A stretch of DNA of 64,000 nucleotides from Ilyomonas limi (GTDB lineage: Bacteria > Bacteroidota > Bacteroidia > Chitinophagales > Chitinophagaceae), in NCBI RefSeq assembly GCF_005233845.1, contig NZ_SZQL01000010.1, positions 164,085 through 228,084 on the forward strand. The letters run 5' to 3'. Below are positions 1 through 7,739 of the stretch, one piece after another (within the stretch, counting starts at the first letter, position 1; each line of letters begins with the position of its first letter). A program made the position numbers and the translations under genes. The notes beneath the pieces are model-generated. The model did no database searches. It had not been told where the DNA came from and saw only the letters and a list, made by a program, of their open reading frames with translations.

Positions 1-159
1 TGCCAGCGTGCTTTGCGGTGCAGCATCCGGCAGTACATTTGCTGCATGACCGTTGCTCTCCATTAACGCACTTACATACCCATTTATCCAAATGAGTTCT
101 TCTTTTGAGACGCCTGTTATCAGTTCACGAAACAATTTCAGCTTAGGCTCTGCTAACAT
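1..159 (-). CDS. Partial diflavin reductase, CysJ-like (N-terminus)
   Basis: The first 53 codons of a minus-strand gene that runs off the left edge. The start ATG overlaps the last 17 bases of the downstream-facing siroheme methyltransferase gene, which indicates translational coupling. The visible part contains a motif of the form SKEELIWINGY, which matches the short segment (T-x-x-Q-x-x-W-x-S-G-Y) that precedes the flavodoxin domain in sulfite reductase flavoprotein alpha subunits. If correct, the protein passes electrons from NADPH to siroheme sulfite reductase in cytoplasmic sulfate assimilation. The flavin domains are outside the window, so the family call rests on the N-terminal motif and on the neighbour that makes the siroheme precursor. 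Confidence 0.6.
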   Translation of the reverse strand, partial: MLAEPKLKLFRELITGVSKEELIWINGYVSALMESNGHAANVLPDAAPQSTLA

Positions 160-985
160 TATTGCCATTTTTTATATCGTTGAATAATTCTGTTAAAGTA
201 TCTAAAGGTGCAAAGTAAGGTACACGTTCCTCCTTGTTGGGCAGCCATGCAAACTGCTTGTACAACCCTGCCACCTTACCAATAATTACCAGCGACGGGC
301 TGATGAATGCGGTAGCAGGCGGCTGATTTTTATACTGTTGCAATGTAGCGCTATATACATATTGATTGGGCGTAGTGGCCTGCTCTACTACTACAAACGG
401 GGTAGCCACGCTGGCATCATGCTCCAGCAATTTATCTACTACTTCGGGTAGCGAAGCGCCAGACATATACAATACCAGGGTGTCTTTCATTGTTGCCAGT
501 TCGCGCCAGGCATCCGGCGCAATAGCCGTGTGTTTGTAATACGTGAGGATTCTTACACCTGCAGCATGTTCCCGTGCTGTAAGTGGAATACCGGTATAAG
601 CAGCAGCACCGGAGAGCGCAGTAATACCAGGAATAATTTCATAAACGATACCCACAGCATTGAGCGCCAGCAATTCATCTAATATATTGGAGAAAATGCT
701 GGTATCGCCACCTTTGAGGCGTACTACGGTGGGGTATAACCCTGCTTTCTCTACTAGTAATTCGTTAATTTCCTTTTGCGAAGCAGAAGCGCTGCTGCCA
801 CCTTGCTTGCCCACAGCAATTATTTGTGCAGAACATGGAACATATTCCTGCAAAATGTCTTCGCTTACCAGTCGGTCGGTAATTACCACGTCTGCGCGCT
901 GCAATATTTTGGCGGCTTTCACAGTCATTAAACCTGGATCGCCGGGACCGGCGCCAATAAAATACACTTTGTGCGGTTGCTGCAT
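143..985 (-). CDS. cobA: Uroporphyrinogen-III C-methyltransferase (siroheme synthesis)
   Basis: A 280-residue SAM-dependent methyltransferase of the SUMT family, which methylates uroporphyrinogen III twice to give precorrin-2, the precursor of siroheme. The N-terminal GAGPGDPGLMT loop, the VVRLKGGDTSIF segment around residue 90 and the PGITALSGAAAYTGIPLT segment near residue 120 are hallmark SUMT motifs. It lacks the CysG dehydrogenase/ferrochelatase part, so that step must be encoded elsewhere. The gene is followed with overlap by a CysJ-like reductase, so the likely role is siroheme for sulfite reduction, not cobalamin synthesis. Length is normal for the single-domain form. Confidence 0.93.
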   Translation of the reverse strand: MQQPHKVYFIGAGPGDPGLMTVKAAKILQRADVVITDRLVSEDILQEYVPCSAQIIAVGKQGGSSASASQKEINELLVEKAGLYPTVVRLKGGDTSIFSNILDELLALNAVGIVYEIIPGITALSGAAAYTGIPLTAREHAAGVRILTYYKHTAIAPDAWRELATMKDTLVLYMSGASLPEVVDKLLEHDASVATPFVVVEQATTPNQYVYSATLQQYKNQPPATAFISPSLVIIGKVAGLYKQFAWLPNKEERVPYFAPLDTLTELFNDIKNGNNVSRA

Positions 986-1247
986 TTTTTACTTACATTA
1001 GTCCACCATTTTGGTAGATTATTGTGTAAAAGTAAAACAGAAAAAAGTTTGAGCCAAAGTTTTATCATTAATCGTGTTTTACTTAATGATTCTTTAGCAT
1101 GTTATGAGTAATGATGCAGCTTAATATGAAGGTAATAAAGGGTAAATTGTTAATTATGGATAGTGGGTGTTGAATTTAAAAATTCCGGTGGAAAGTTCTT
1201 CACTCACTACGCGCAGAGAGGATAATTTAGCAGATATTTTTTGATGA

Positions 1248-1619
1248 TCAGGCCACCACGGCTGATAACAGGGTGATATACGGAGTGAGGCTTGAAATAG
1301 TAGCCGGCTTTTCCATAAACCCAATTACGTTCTTATATTTTGCAGCCTTTGTGCGGTCCATAGCGTTTACAGATGAAGTAAGAATAACCACTTTATAGTC
1401 TGTTGCATCAACTTGCATTTTATCTAAAAAGTCCCAGCCATTCATCATCGGCATATTAATGTCCAGCAATATCAGATCAGGTTTTATAAAGTGCAACTTG
1501 CCGAAAGCTTCTACGGCATCGTTAAATGCAATGGTATGTATAGCAGCATCAATGTTTTCTATCAATTTTTTGTTGATAAAATTGCTGATATACTCATCAT
1601 CAACTAACAATACATTCAT
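1248..1619 (-). CDS. Stand-alone receiver-domain response regulator (CheY-like)
   Basis: A 123-residue protein made only of a phosphoreceiver domain. The acidic pair is at D7/D8, the phosphoacceptor is D53 in LLLDINMP, the conserved Thr/Ser is T81 and the conserved Lys is K104 in MEKPAT. There is no DNA-binding or enzymatic output domain, so it would act by protein contact or as a phosphate sink. No histidine kinase is adjacent. The C-terminus ends shortly after the last helix. Partner and signal cannot be inferred from the window. Confidence 0.9.
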   Translation of the reverse strand: MNVLLVDDEYISNFINKKLIENIDAAIHTIAFNDAVEAFGKLHFIKPDLILLDINMPMMNGWDFLDKMQVDATDYKVVILTSSVNAMDRTKAAKYKNVIGFMEKPATISSLTPYITLLSAVVA

Positions 1620-2108
1620 ACTTCACTTATTAGCGGTTCTTATTTTTTGCATCTGCAATTGCCTTATTATCACATCCATAGGGCAATTCATTATATCATA
1701 ATGCAGGCAGCATTAATATTCTACAATCTTGGGTACAATATTCACAATTACACAACTACAAATCTTTTAATAAACCTAATACCTTTATCGGCCTAAGGAC
1801 ATTAATAAATGAAACCGGTGCCGGATGTTTTTCTTAATAGCATCAAATGTTACAAAATATTGTGATACAAAATACCTATAAAAATAGGGAAGCATGATAA
1901 CGGAACAACACTTTTAAGCACATATTAATATAAAACAGGTATATGAAGGCTGAAACTGTTGAACTTAGTTATACCTGGTAAAACTGTTTTTGAGTAAGAC
2001 GGGGTTGTTACACAACAATATATATGGCTTGAAAAATACTGCTTTTAACAACAGCTATCATAATATTCTCATACTATTTGACAGTTGCGCCGTTAATTTG
2101 TACCGAAA
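1620..2108. other. Non-coding spacer between receiver protein and hisF
   Basis: About 490 AT-rich bases between divergently transcribed genes. A short inverted repeat (AATTGCC/GGCAATT, about 1657-1686) lies just upstream of the receiver gene. I looked for a His-rich leader peptide in front of hisF and found none; the short frame starting near 1943 has no His codon. No convincing TTTG-N19-TAnnTTTG promoter was found: a TTTG at 2077-2080 and an imperfect TTAATTTG at 2093-2100 are only 12 bases apart. Nothing else was recognised. Confidence 0.5.
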
Positions 2109-2867
2109 ATGCTGACAAAGAGAATTATCCCATGCCTTGATATTAAAAACGGCAGAACCGTAAAAGGCATCAATTTCGAAAACCTGCGCGATGCCGGTGA
2201 CCCGGTGGAACTCGGTGCTTTTTATGCCCGGCAAGGTGCTGATGAACTGGTATTTCTCGATATTACTGCCACCAATGAAAAGCGCAAAACACTAAGCGAG
2301 TTGGTGAATAAAATTGCGCACCGCATTAATATTCCATTTACGGTGGGCGGTGGCATTAGCAGCGTAGCCGATGTGCAGGTATTGTTGCAAAATGGTGCTG
2401 ATAAAATTTCGGTAAATACGGCGGCTTATAAAAATCCGCAGTTGATTAATGATTTAAGCAAAGAATTTGGCAGTCAGTGCGTAGTGCTGGCAATAGATAC
2501 AAGAAAGGAAGAAGATGGCGAGTGGTATGTATATCTCAACGGCGGCAGGGTAAAGACAAACACAAAATGTTTAGATTGGGCTAAGGAAGGCGTGGAGCGG
2601 GGTGCCGGTGAAATATTGCTCACTTCTATGAACAACGATGGCACAAAACAAGGTTTTGCTTTAGATATAACGCAACAGTTAGCCGCTACGTTACCAGTGC
2701 CGGTTATTGCATCGGGCGGTGGCGGTACGGTACAACATTTTGCCGATGTTTTTGAAGAAGGGCAAGCCGATGCGGCACTGGCAGCCAGCATTTTTCATTT
2801 TAAGGAAGTAGATATTTCGCAGTTGAAAGCTTTTTTGAAAGACAAGGATATTAGTGTCAGGCTTTAG
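2109..2867 (+). CDS. hisF: Imidazole glycerol phosphate synthase cyclase subunit
   Basis: A 252-residue (beta-alpha)8 barrel that, with the HisH glutaminase, converts PRFAR and ammonia to imidazole glycerol phosphate and AICAR. Both catalytic aspartates are visible: D11 in CLDIKNG and D130 in LAIDTR. The two phosphate-binding loops (GGGIS near residue 80 and ASGGGG near 200) are intact. It is followed 38 bases later by hisIE, so the two last-used barrel and cyclohydrolase steps are expressed together. hisH and hisA, which normally lie just upstream in full his operons, are absent from this window. Confidence 0.97.
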   Translation: MLTKRIIPCLDIKNGRTVKGINFENLRDAGDPVELGAFYARQGADELVFLDITATNEKRKTLSELVNKIAHRINIPFTVGGGISSVADVQVLLQNGADKISVNTAAYKNPQLINDLSKEFGSQCVVLAIDTRKEEDGEWYVYLNGGRVKTNTKCLDWAKEGVERGAGEILLTSMNNDGTKQGFALDITQQLAATLPVPVIASGGGGTVQHFADVFEEGQADAALAASIFHFKEVDISQLKAFLKDKDISVRL

Positions 2868-2905
2868 CGTATTATCGCTTACATAAAAAGCAGTTAATTA
2901 TTTAC

Positions 2906-3502
2906 ATGGATATTGATTTTAAGAAATATGCAGACGGATTAGCACCGGCGATTGTGCAGGATTACACCACCAATCGTGTGCTGATGCTAGGCTTTATGAA
3001 TGCCGATGCTTTGGAAGTAACCGGGCGCACCGGCATGGTTACATTTTATAGCCGTAGCAAAAAACGACTTTGGACAAAAGGTGAAGAAAGTGGCAATCAT
3101 TTGCTGGTAAAACAAATAATGGCGGATTGCGATAAAGACACTTTGCTTATAAAAGCTACGCCGGTTGGTCCGGTTTGCCATACCGGCGCTGATACTTGCT
3201 TTAGCGAAAAAAATCACCGGCAGGACTTTTTGCAGTATCTGGAAGAAATTATACAACTCCGGCAACAGGCAAGCCCCGAAGATTCGTATGTATCGCGCCT
3301 GCTGCACAAAGGCATAAATAAGGTGGCACAAAAAGTGGGCGAGGAAGCGGTAGAACTGGTAATTGAAGCAAAGGATAACAATGAAGGTCTGTTTTTAAAC
3401 GAAGCGGCTGATTTGCTGTTTCACTATTTGATTTTGCTCAATGCAAAAGGGTATAATTTACAACATGTAACAGACGTTTTACAAAAACGTCATTCAAAAT
3501 AA
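2906..3502 (+). CDS. hisIE: Bifunctional PR-AMP cyclohydrolase / PR-ATP pyrophosphatase
   Basis: A 198-residue fusion that performs steps two and three of histidine synthesis. The N-terminal HisI domain has the metal-binding D-C-D-x-D group at residues 74-78 and the conserved cysteines C91 and C98. The C-terminal HisE domain (from about residue 110) has the helical EEAVELVIEAK and NEAADLLFHYL segments typical of MazG-like pyrophosphohydrolases. It sits between hisF and a thioredoxin-like gene that starts only 4 bases after its stop, so all three are probably one transcript. Confidence 0.96.
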   Translation: MDIDFKKYADGLAPAIVQDYTTNRVLMLGFMNADALEVTGRTGMVTFYSRSKKRLWTKGEESGNHLLVKQIMADCDKDTLLIKATPVGPVCHTGADTCFSEKNHRQDFLQYLEEIIQLRQQASPEDSYVSRLLHKGINKVAQKVGEEAVELVIEAKDNNEGLFLNEAADLLFHYLILLNAKGYNLQHVTDVLQKRHSK

Positions 3503-3506
3503 AACT

Positions 3507-4646
3507 ATGAAGCGATTATTGATTGTGCTGCTGGTGGTACCGGTGCTGTTGCCTGCACAAAAGGGAAATAAAAACAGTGTGGCGCCGGCAAACGATGCTG
3601 CAAGTACCACCATAAATGAAGGCTTTGAAATTAATGGTCATCTCAAAGGAGTACCCGATAACAGTGTTGTATTTTTAGCAGGCTTTAGCGGTACTGATAC
3701 ATTGGCTAAAACCACTGCGCAAAACGGTCATTTTGTGTTGACAGGAAAATTGGATAACACCGATGCGCGCATCTTGAATATACCTTCGCTCAATCGCAGG
3801 ATGGTGTTGTTTATGGGTAATGATCATATTACTATTAAAGGCGACAGCACCGATTTTAGCGATATAAACATCAGCGGCTCCGATGCTAACCACGATTACG
3901 AAGAATTTATTTACCACATCAAACCACTGAATGATTATGTGGAGTATTACCGTGGTATGTTGCAGGCAGCACCCACGCAAGCTGCTAAAGACAGTGTAAT
4001 AATTTCACTCAATACGGCTTACAATATTTACCAGGAAAGTATTGACCGCTTTATTAACCGTAAAAAGAATTCGCCGGTGGCTTCGCTCGTACTGGCATAC
4101 AGCTACGATACCGACCCAAATAAAGATGTTGCTTTAGTTCAAAAGCGCTACAACCTGCTCACCGGCGCGGCATTGGAAAGCCAGTTTGCCAAAAATTTAA
4201 ATCTTGCCATTACAAGGGATAAAGTAGGTGCAATTGGCAGCCCCGCAATTGATTTTACCCAAACCGATACTGCCGGCAACAATGTATCGCTTTCGCAATT
4301 CAAGGGCAAGTATGTGCTGCTCGATTTTTGGGCAAGCTGGTGCCGTCCCTGCCGCATGGAAAACCCAAATGTGGTGGCGGCTTACAATACATTTAAAGAC
4401 AAAAACTTCACGGTATTGAGTGTTTCATTAGATGAAAGGCGTGAGTCGTGGCTGAATACTATTAAGGTGGATAAACTTAACTGGACACACGTAAGTGACC
4501 TTAAATACTGGAGCAATGAGGCAGCGCGTCAATATAATATTCAGTCTATTCCGCAAAACTATTTGATAGATCCTAATGGTATCATCATAGGAAAAAACCT
4601 GCGTGGTGAAGCGTTAATTGCAAAGCTGAAAGAAGTGTTGAAATAA
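3507..4646 (+). CDS. Exported TlpA-family thioredoxin with N-terminal DUF4369-like domain
   Basis: 379 residues with a hydrophobic signal peptide (about residues 1-18), a beta-rich N-terminal domain resembling DUF4369, a helical linker, and a C-terminal TlpA/ResA-type thioredoxin domain from about residue 240. The redox motif is W-C-R-P-C with cysteines at 279 and 282, followed by the cis-proline stretch SIPQNYLIDPNG. Proteins of this type act in the periplasm as disulfide reductases. Start is 4 bases after hisIE, so it is co-transcribed with histidine genes although no functional link is known to me; this is probably a transcription hitch-hiker. Confidence 0.9.
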   Translation: MKRLLIVLLVVPVLLPAQKGNKNSVAPANDAASTTINEGFEINGHLKGVPDNSVVFLAGFSGTDTLAKTTAQNGHFVLTGKLDNTDARILNIPSLNRRMVLFMGNDHITIKGDSTDFSDINISGSDANHDYEEFIYHIKPLNDYVEYYRGMLQAAPTQAAKDSVIISLNTAYNIYQESIDRFINRKKNSPVASLVLAYSYDTDPNKDVALVQKRYNLLTGAALESQFAKNLNLAITRDKVGAIGSPAIDFTQTDTAGNNVSLSQFKGKYVLLDFWASWCRPCRMENPNVVAAYNTFKDKNFTVLSVSLDERRESWLNTIKVDKLNWTHVSDLKYWSNEAARQYNIQSIPQNYLIDPNGIIIGKNLRGEALIAKLKEVLK

Positions 4647-4693
4647 CATAACGCAATATTTCACCTTGGTATTAATACTTATTAAAAATAAGC

Positions 4694-4735
4694 AACCGGC
4701 TTTAGTGAAAGTGAATGCTTTCACTAAAGCCGGTT
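4694..4735. terminator. Bidirectional intrinsic terminator between TlpA and NUDIX genes
   Basis: A perfect 18-base-pair stem (4694-4711 with 4718-4735) with a 6-base loop, followed by TTTTATT on the plus strand and a T-rich stretch on the minus strand. It lies between convergent genes and can stop transcription from both sides. Confidence 0.92.
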
Positions 4736-4781
4736 TTATTGTGTACTAACTTCAGGGGTAAAGTTTTAGAGTAGAGTATAG

Positions 4782-5285
4782 TTACTGAAAGCTTCGCACC
4801 AGCATCGTATTATCATGGGGTATGTCGCCGGGTTTGTCTTTTAAAATATTCACCACAATTTTATCTAATGGCAGCGACACTGTTTCAACTGTAAGATCGT
4901 CCCATTCTATCCAGCGAAACACCTCGCATTGAGCCGTTTTATCAGCAACCTGTTCGGGCAAAAAGTCGAATATTTTGGTCTTTGTTTCCAATGCAACCGG
5001 CTCTGCAGCATGTACAAAATAATAGATGGAAATAATTTGATGTTCTTTATTAAAAGCAGAAAGCTGGAAAATATCAGTAGTATAAATGTGATCGCCAATT
5101 GTTACAGCCAACCCTGTTTCCTCCATAAACTCACGTGCCAGGCAATCGCGCGTACCTTCTCCAAACTCCAATCCGCCACCCGGAAATTTTGTATAATATT
5201 CGCCCCTTATAAACTCATCACTCACCAGCACGCGGTTGTTGCTATCTCTTAAAATACCATATACCCTGATATTAAAATTAAACAT
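4782..5285 (-). CDS. NUDIX hydrolase
   Basis: A 167-residue single-domain protein with an intact Nudix box in the segment GGGLEFGEGT through REFMEETGL (consensus GX5EX7REUXEEXGU), which binds the divalent cation and hydrolyses a nucleoside diphosphate linked to another moiety. The substrate cannot be predicted from sequence. The gene faces the TlpA gene and diverges from the hisG leader; its 5' end is about 70 bases from the leader promoter -33 box, so the two promoters share a short spacer. Confidence 0.88.
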   Translation of the reverse strand: MFNFNIRVYGILRDSNNRVLVSDEFIRGEYYTKFPGGGLEFGEGTRDCLAREFMEETGLAVTIGDHIYTTDIFQLSAFNKEHQIISIYYFVHAAEPVALETKTKIFDFLPEQVADKTAQCEVFRWIEWDDLTVETVSLPLDKIVVNILKDKPGDIPHDNTMLVRSFQ

Positions 5286-5356
5286 ACTTTTCCCTTTATA
5301 CTTTTACAATGTTCGTTAATAAATTGTTTCCATTAGCCGTATTACCGGTAAATAAA

Positions 5357-5387
5357 TTTGCTTAAACAAAATCACGCTTTATTTTTG
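5357..5387 (+). promoter_or_regulatory. Bacteroidota promoter of the hisG leader
   Basis: A -33 TTTG at 5357-5360 and a -7 TATTTTTG at 5380-5387, separated by exactly 19 bases, match the Bacteroides consensus TTTG-N19-21-TAnnTTTG. Transcription would start only a few bases before the leader-peptide ATG at 5393, so the leader peptide mRNA is nearly leaderless. Confidence 0.8.
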
Positions 5388-5392
5388 CCGGC

Positions 5393-5440
5393 ATGAACAG
5401 CAATACGCATACACATCATCATATCTTACTGTACCGGTAG
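5393..5440 (+). CDS. hisL: His-rich leader peptide of the hisGD operon (15 aa)
   Basis: A 15-codon frame encoding MNSNTHTHHHILLYR, directly downstream of a good promoter and ending 82 bases before hisG. Four of the 15 residues are histidine, all CAT, in the arrangement H-T-H-H-H at codons 6-10. This is the signature of a leader peptide that senses charged tRNA-His by ribosome stalling. The stop codon overlaps the antiterminator arm. It is too short to be a functional protein and has no other apparent role. Analogous in logic to enterobacterial HisL, but the sequence is not homologous as far as I can see. Confidence 0.88.
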   Translation: MNSNTHTHHHILLYR

Positions 5441-5482
5441 GCTGGTGTGTTTGTTGTATCTGCAAAAAAACATTGGGCTTAC
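5437..5482 (+). promoter_or_regulatory. Antiterminator pairing of the his attenuator
   Basis: GTAGGCT at 5437-5443, which overlaps the leader stop codon, can pair with GGCTTAC at 5476-5482 (5 Watson-Crick and 2 G-U pairs). This uses up the 5' arm of the downstream terminator. The segment CGGTAGGCT around the stop codon closely mimics the terminator 3' arm CGGTAAGCC, as expected for mutually exclusive structures. A ribosome stalled on the His codons leaves this arm free; a ribosome that reaches the stop codon covers it. Confidence 0.75.
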
Positions 5483-5502
5483 TTGTACGGTAAGCCTTTT
5501 TT
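5475..5502 (+). terminator. Intrinsic attenuator terminator upstream of hisG
   Basis: Stem GGCTTAC (5476-5482) with GTAAGCC (5490-5496), extendable by one G-U pair, 7-base loop, followed directly by TTTTTT (5497-5502). It lies inside the hisG leader, 20 bases before the hisG start, and not at the end of a gene, so it acts as a conditional terminator. Confidence 0.9.
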
Positions 5503-5522
5503 ATTGTATTTAAATAAACAAA

Positions 5523-6392
5523 ATGATAAACGCTAATACCGTTCTTAAGCTGGCGGTGCAAAAATCGGGTCGCCTGCACGACGATTCTATGAAGCTCTTA
5601 AAAGAGTGCGGAATTGACATTACCAACGGGGTGAATAAACTAAAAAGTGAAGCTTCCAACTTTCCGCTGGAAGTATTCTTTTTGCGTGATGATGATATTC
5701 CGCAGTACATAGAAGATGCTGTTGCCGACATTGGTTTTGTGGGTGAGAATGTAGTGTATGAAAAAAATAAAAATGTACAGGTAGAACATAAACTGGGTTT
5801 TGGCAAATGCCGTTTAAGTATCGCTGTTGATAAAAACGAAACATACGATGGCGTGCAGTACTTGCAAGGCAAACGCATCGCTACCAGTTATCCGTTAATC
5901 CTTAATGATTTCTTGCAAAAAAATAATGTAACTGCCGAGATTCACGAAATTAGCGGCAGTGTGGAGATAGCACCTGGTATTGGGCTGGCACATGCTATCT
6001 GCGATTTGGTAAGCAGCGGTTCTACCTTATTTATGAATGGCTTGAAAGAAGCTGAAACCATTCTGCAATCGCAGGCAGTGCTTATTAGAAATAAAGATCT
6101 GGATGAAGCACAACAGACAATTCTGGACAAACTACTCTTTCGTATACAAGCGGTAAAAAAGGCAAAAAACAACAAGTATATTTTACTGAATGCGCCCGAA
6201 GAAAAACTGGGTGAAATTATTGCTTTATTGCCGGGCATGAAAAGTCCGACTGTTACACCACTGGCCGAAAAAGGCTGGCACAGTGTACACAGTGTATTGA
6301 GCGAAGATACTTTTTGGGATATTATAGAAAAGCTCAAAAATGCAGGCGCACAAGGCATTCTGGTGATACCGATTGAGAAGATGATTATCTGA
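5523..6392 (+). CDS. hisG: ATP phosphoribosyltransferase, long (hexameric) form
   Basis: A 289-residue enzyme for the first committed step of histidine synthesis (ATP + PRPP). The periplasmic-binding-protein-like catalytic domains occupy roughly residues 1-215, including the PRPP loop near ISGSVEIAPGIG and DLVSSGSTL. The last 75 or so residues form the ACT-like regulatory domain (KYILLNAPEEKL through GILVIPIEKMII) through which histidine inhibits the long form; a HisZ partner is therefore not needed. Expression is likely controlled by the attenuator directly upstream, so the step is regulated both transcriptionally and allosterically. Confidence 0.97.
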   Translation: MINANTVLKLAVQKSGRLHDDSMKLLKECGIDITNGVNKLKSEASNFPLEVFFLRDDDIPQYIEDAVADIGFVGENVVYEKNKNVQVEHKLGFGKCRLSIAVDKNETYDGVQYLQGKRIATSYPLILNDFLQKNNVTAEIHEISGSVEIAPGIGLAHAICDLVSSGSTLFMNGLKEAETILQSQAVLIRNKDLDEAQQTILDKLLFRIQAVKKAKNNKYILLNAPEEKLGEIIALLPGMKSPTVTPLAEKGWHSVHSVLSEDTFWDIIEKLKNAGAQGILVIPIEKMII

Positions 6393-6413
6393 TTTATTGA
6401 AACAAAACATACT

Positions 6414-7694
6414 ATGATTGTCGTTAAAAATCCTCCCCGGGAAGCATGGCAGGGACTACTGCAACGTCCTGCTTTTGACGCGGTTTCGTTGCAGGAAAAG
6501 GTAGCTGCCATATTGAATGATATAAAAACAAATGGCGACGAAGCTGTGTTGAAATACACAGCTTTATACGATGGTGTACAATTAGATAATTTTATTGTAA
6601 CTAAAGAAGAAATTGCTGCTGCACATCAACAAATAAGCAACGAGTTGAAGGCGGCAATTGTACTTGCTGCAAACAACATCAAGACTTTTCATGCAAAGCA
6701 ATTAACTGCAAAAAAGGAAGTGATAGAAACAATGCCCGGCATTGCCTGCTGGCGCAAACCGGTAGCAATCGAGAAAGTAGGTTTGTATGTTCCCGGCGGC
6801 AGCGCACCGCTTTTTTCTACAGTATTGATGTTGGCTATTCCGGCACAATTAGCTGGCTGCAAAGAGATTGTATTGTGCACCCCACCGGCAAAAAATGGTA
6901 CAATCCATCCAGCTATTTTGTTTGCAGCAGCGCTTACGGGCGTTACTACCATCATTAAGGCAGGTGGCGTACAGGCAATTGGGGCAATGGCGTATGGCAC
7001 TGAAAGCGTATCAAAAGTGTATAAAATTTTAGGACCAGGCAATCAGTATGTAACCTGCGCCAAGCAGTTGGTACAGCAGGAGGGCATTGCTATAGATATG
7101 CCTGCCGGCCCCAGCGAAGTATGTGTGCTGGCTGATGAAAGCGCCAATGCAGCTTTTGTTGCAGCAGATTTATTATCGCAGGCAGAGCATGGGGTAGATA
7201 GCCAGGTATTACTCGTAACTACAAGCGCAAGGCTGATAGAAGAAACAACTAAAGAAATAGGCAAACAGTTGGAAAATTTGCCACGGCAGGAAATTGCTGT
7301 GAGAGCATTGGAGAATAGCAAAATGATTTTGCTGGATAATATGGAAGATATGATTGCGATGGTCAATGAATATGCTGCCGAGCACTTAATTCTCGCCTGC
7401 AACAATGCCGATGCAGTTGCAGAAAGAATAGTGAATGCAGGTTCTGTATTTATTGGCAATTTTTCGCCGGAAAGTGTGGGCGATTATGCCAGTGGTACCA
7501 ATCATACACTGCCGACACATGGGTTTGCAAAAGCCTACAGCGGTGTAAGCGTAGATAGCTTTGTAAAAAAGATAACCTATCAAAAGCTTACACAAAACGG
7601 CTTGAATGCAATTGCTTCTTCGGTAATAACAATGGCAGAAGCAGAGGGCTTGCGGGCACATGCAGAGGCGGTGAAAATAAGGGTAAAAGGATAA
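6414..7694 (+). CDS. hisD: Histidinol dehydrogenase
   Basis: 426 residues, the normal length. The enzyme oxidises L-histidinol to L-histidine in two NAD-dependent steps and needs zinc. The signature stretch from about residue 225 (MPAGPSEVCVLADE) and the active-site region AEHL plus the GSVFIGNFSPESVGDYASGT segment are intact. It begins 21 bases after hisG and is the last gene of the attenuated transcript, because a hairpin terminator starts at its stop codon. hisC and hisB, which usually follow in the same operon, are missing here. Confidence 0.97.
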   Translation: MIVVKNPPREAWQGLLQRPAFDAVSLQEKVAAILNDIKTNGDEAVLKYTALYDGVQLDNFIVTKEEIAAAHQQISNELKAAIVLAANNIKTFHAKQLTAKKEVIETMPGIACWRKPVAIEKVGLYVPGGSAPLFSTVLMLAIPAQLAGCKEIVLCTPPAKNGTIHPAILFAAALTGVTTIIKAGGVQAIGAMAYGTESVSKVYKILGPGNQYVTCAKQLVQQEGIAIDMPAGPSEVCVLADESANAAFVAADLLSQAEHGVDSQVLLVTTSARLIEETTKEIGKQLENLPRQEIAVRALENSKMILLDNMEDMIAMVNEYAAEHLILACNNADAVAERIVNAGSVFIGNFSPESVGDYASGTNHTLPTHGFAKAYSGVSVDSFVKKITYQKLTQNGLNAIASSVITMAEAEGLRAHAEAVKIRVKG

Positions 7695-7735
7695 AAGTAA
7701 AAAACTACAGCTATGCACTATAGTTTTTTACTTTT
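7693..7735. terminator. Terminator between hisD and the pseudouridine synthase gene
   Basis: A perfect 15-base-pair, A/T-rich stem (7693-7707 with 7721-7735) between convergent genes. The 3' arm contains TTTTTT and the element is symmetric, so it can work in both directions. Confidence 0.8.
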
Positions 7736-7739
7736 ATAA

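Noticed and set aside
1943..1981. A possible 12-codon leader peptide upstream of hisF (MKAETVELSYTW)
   Set aside because: It contains no His codons and no terminator or antiterminator pair follows it.
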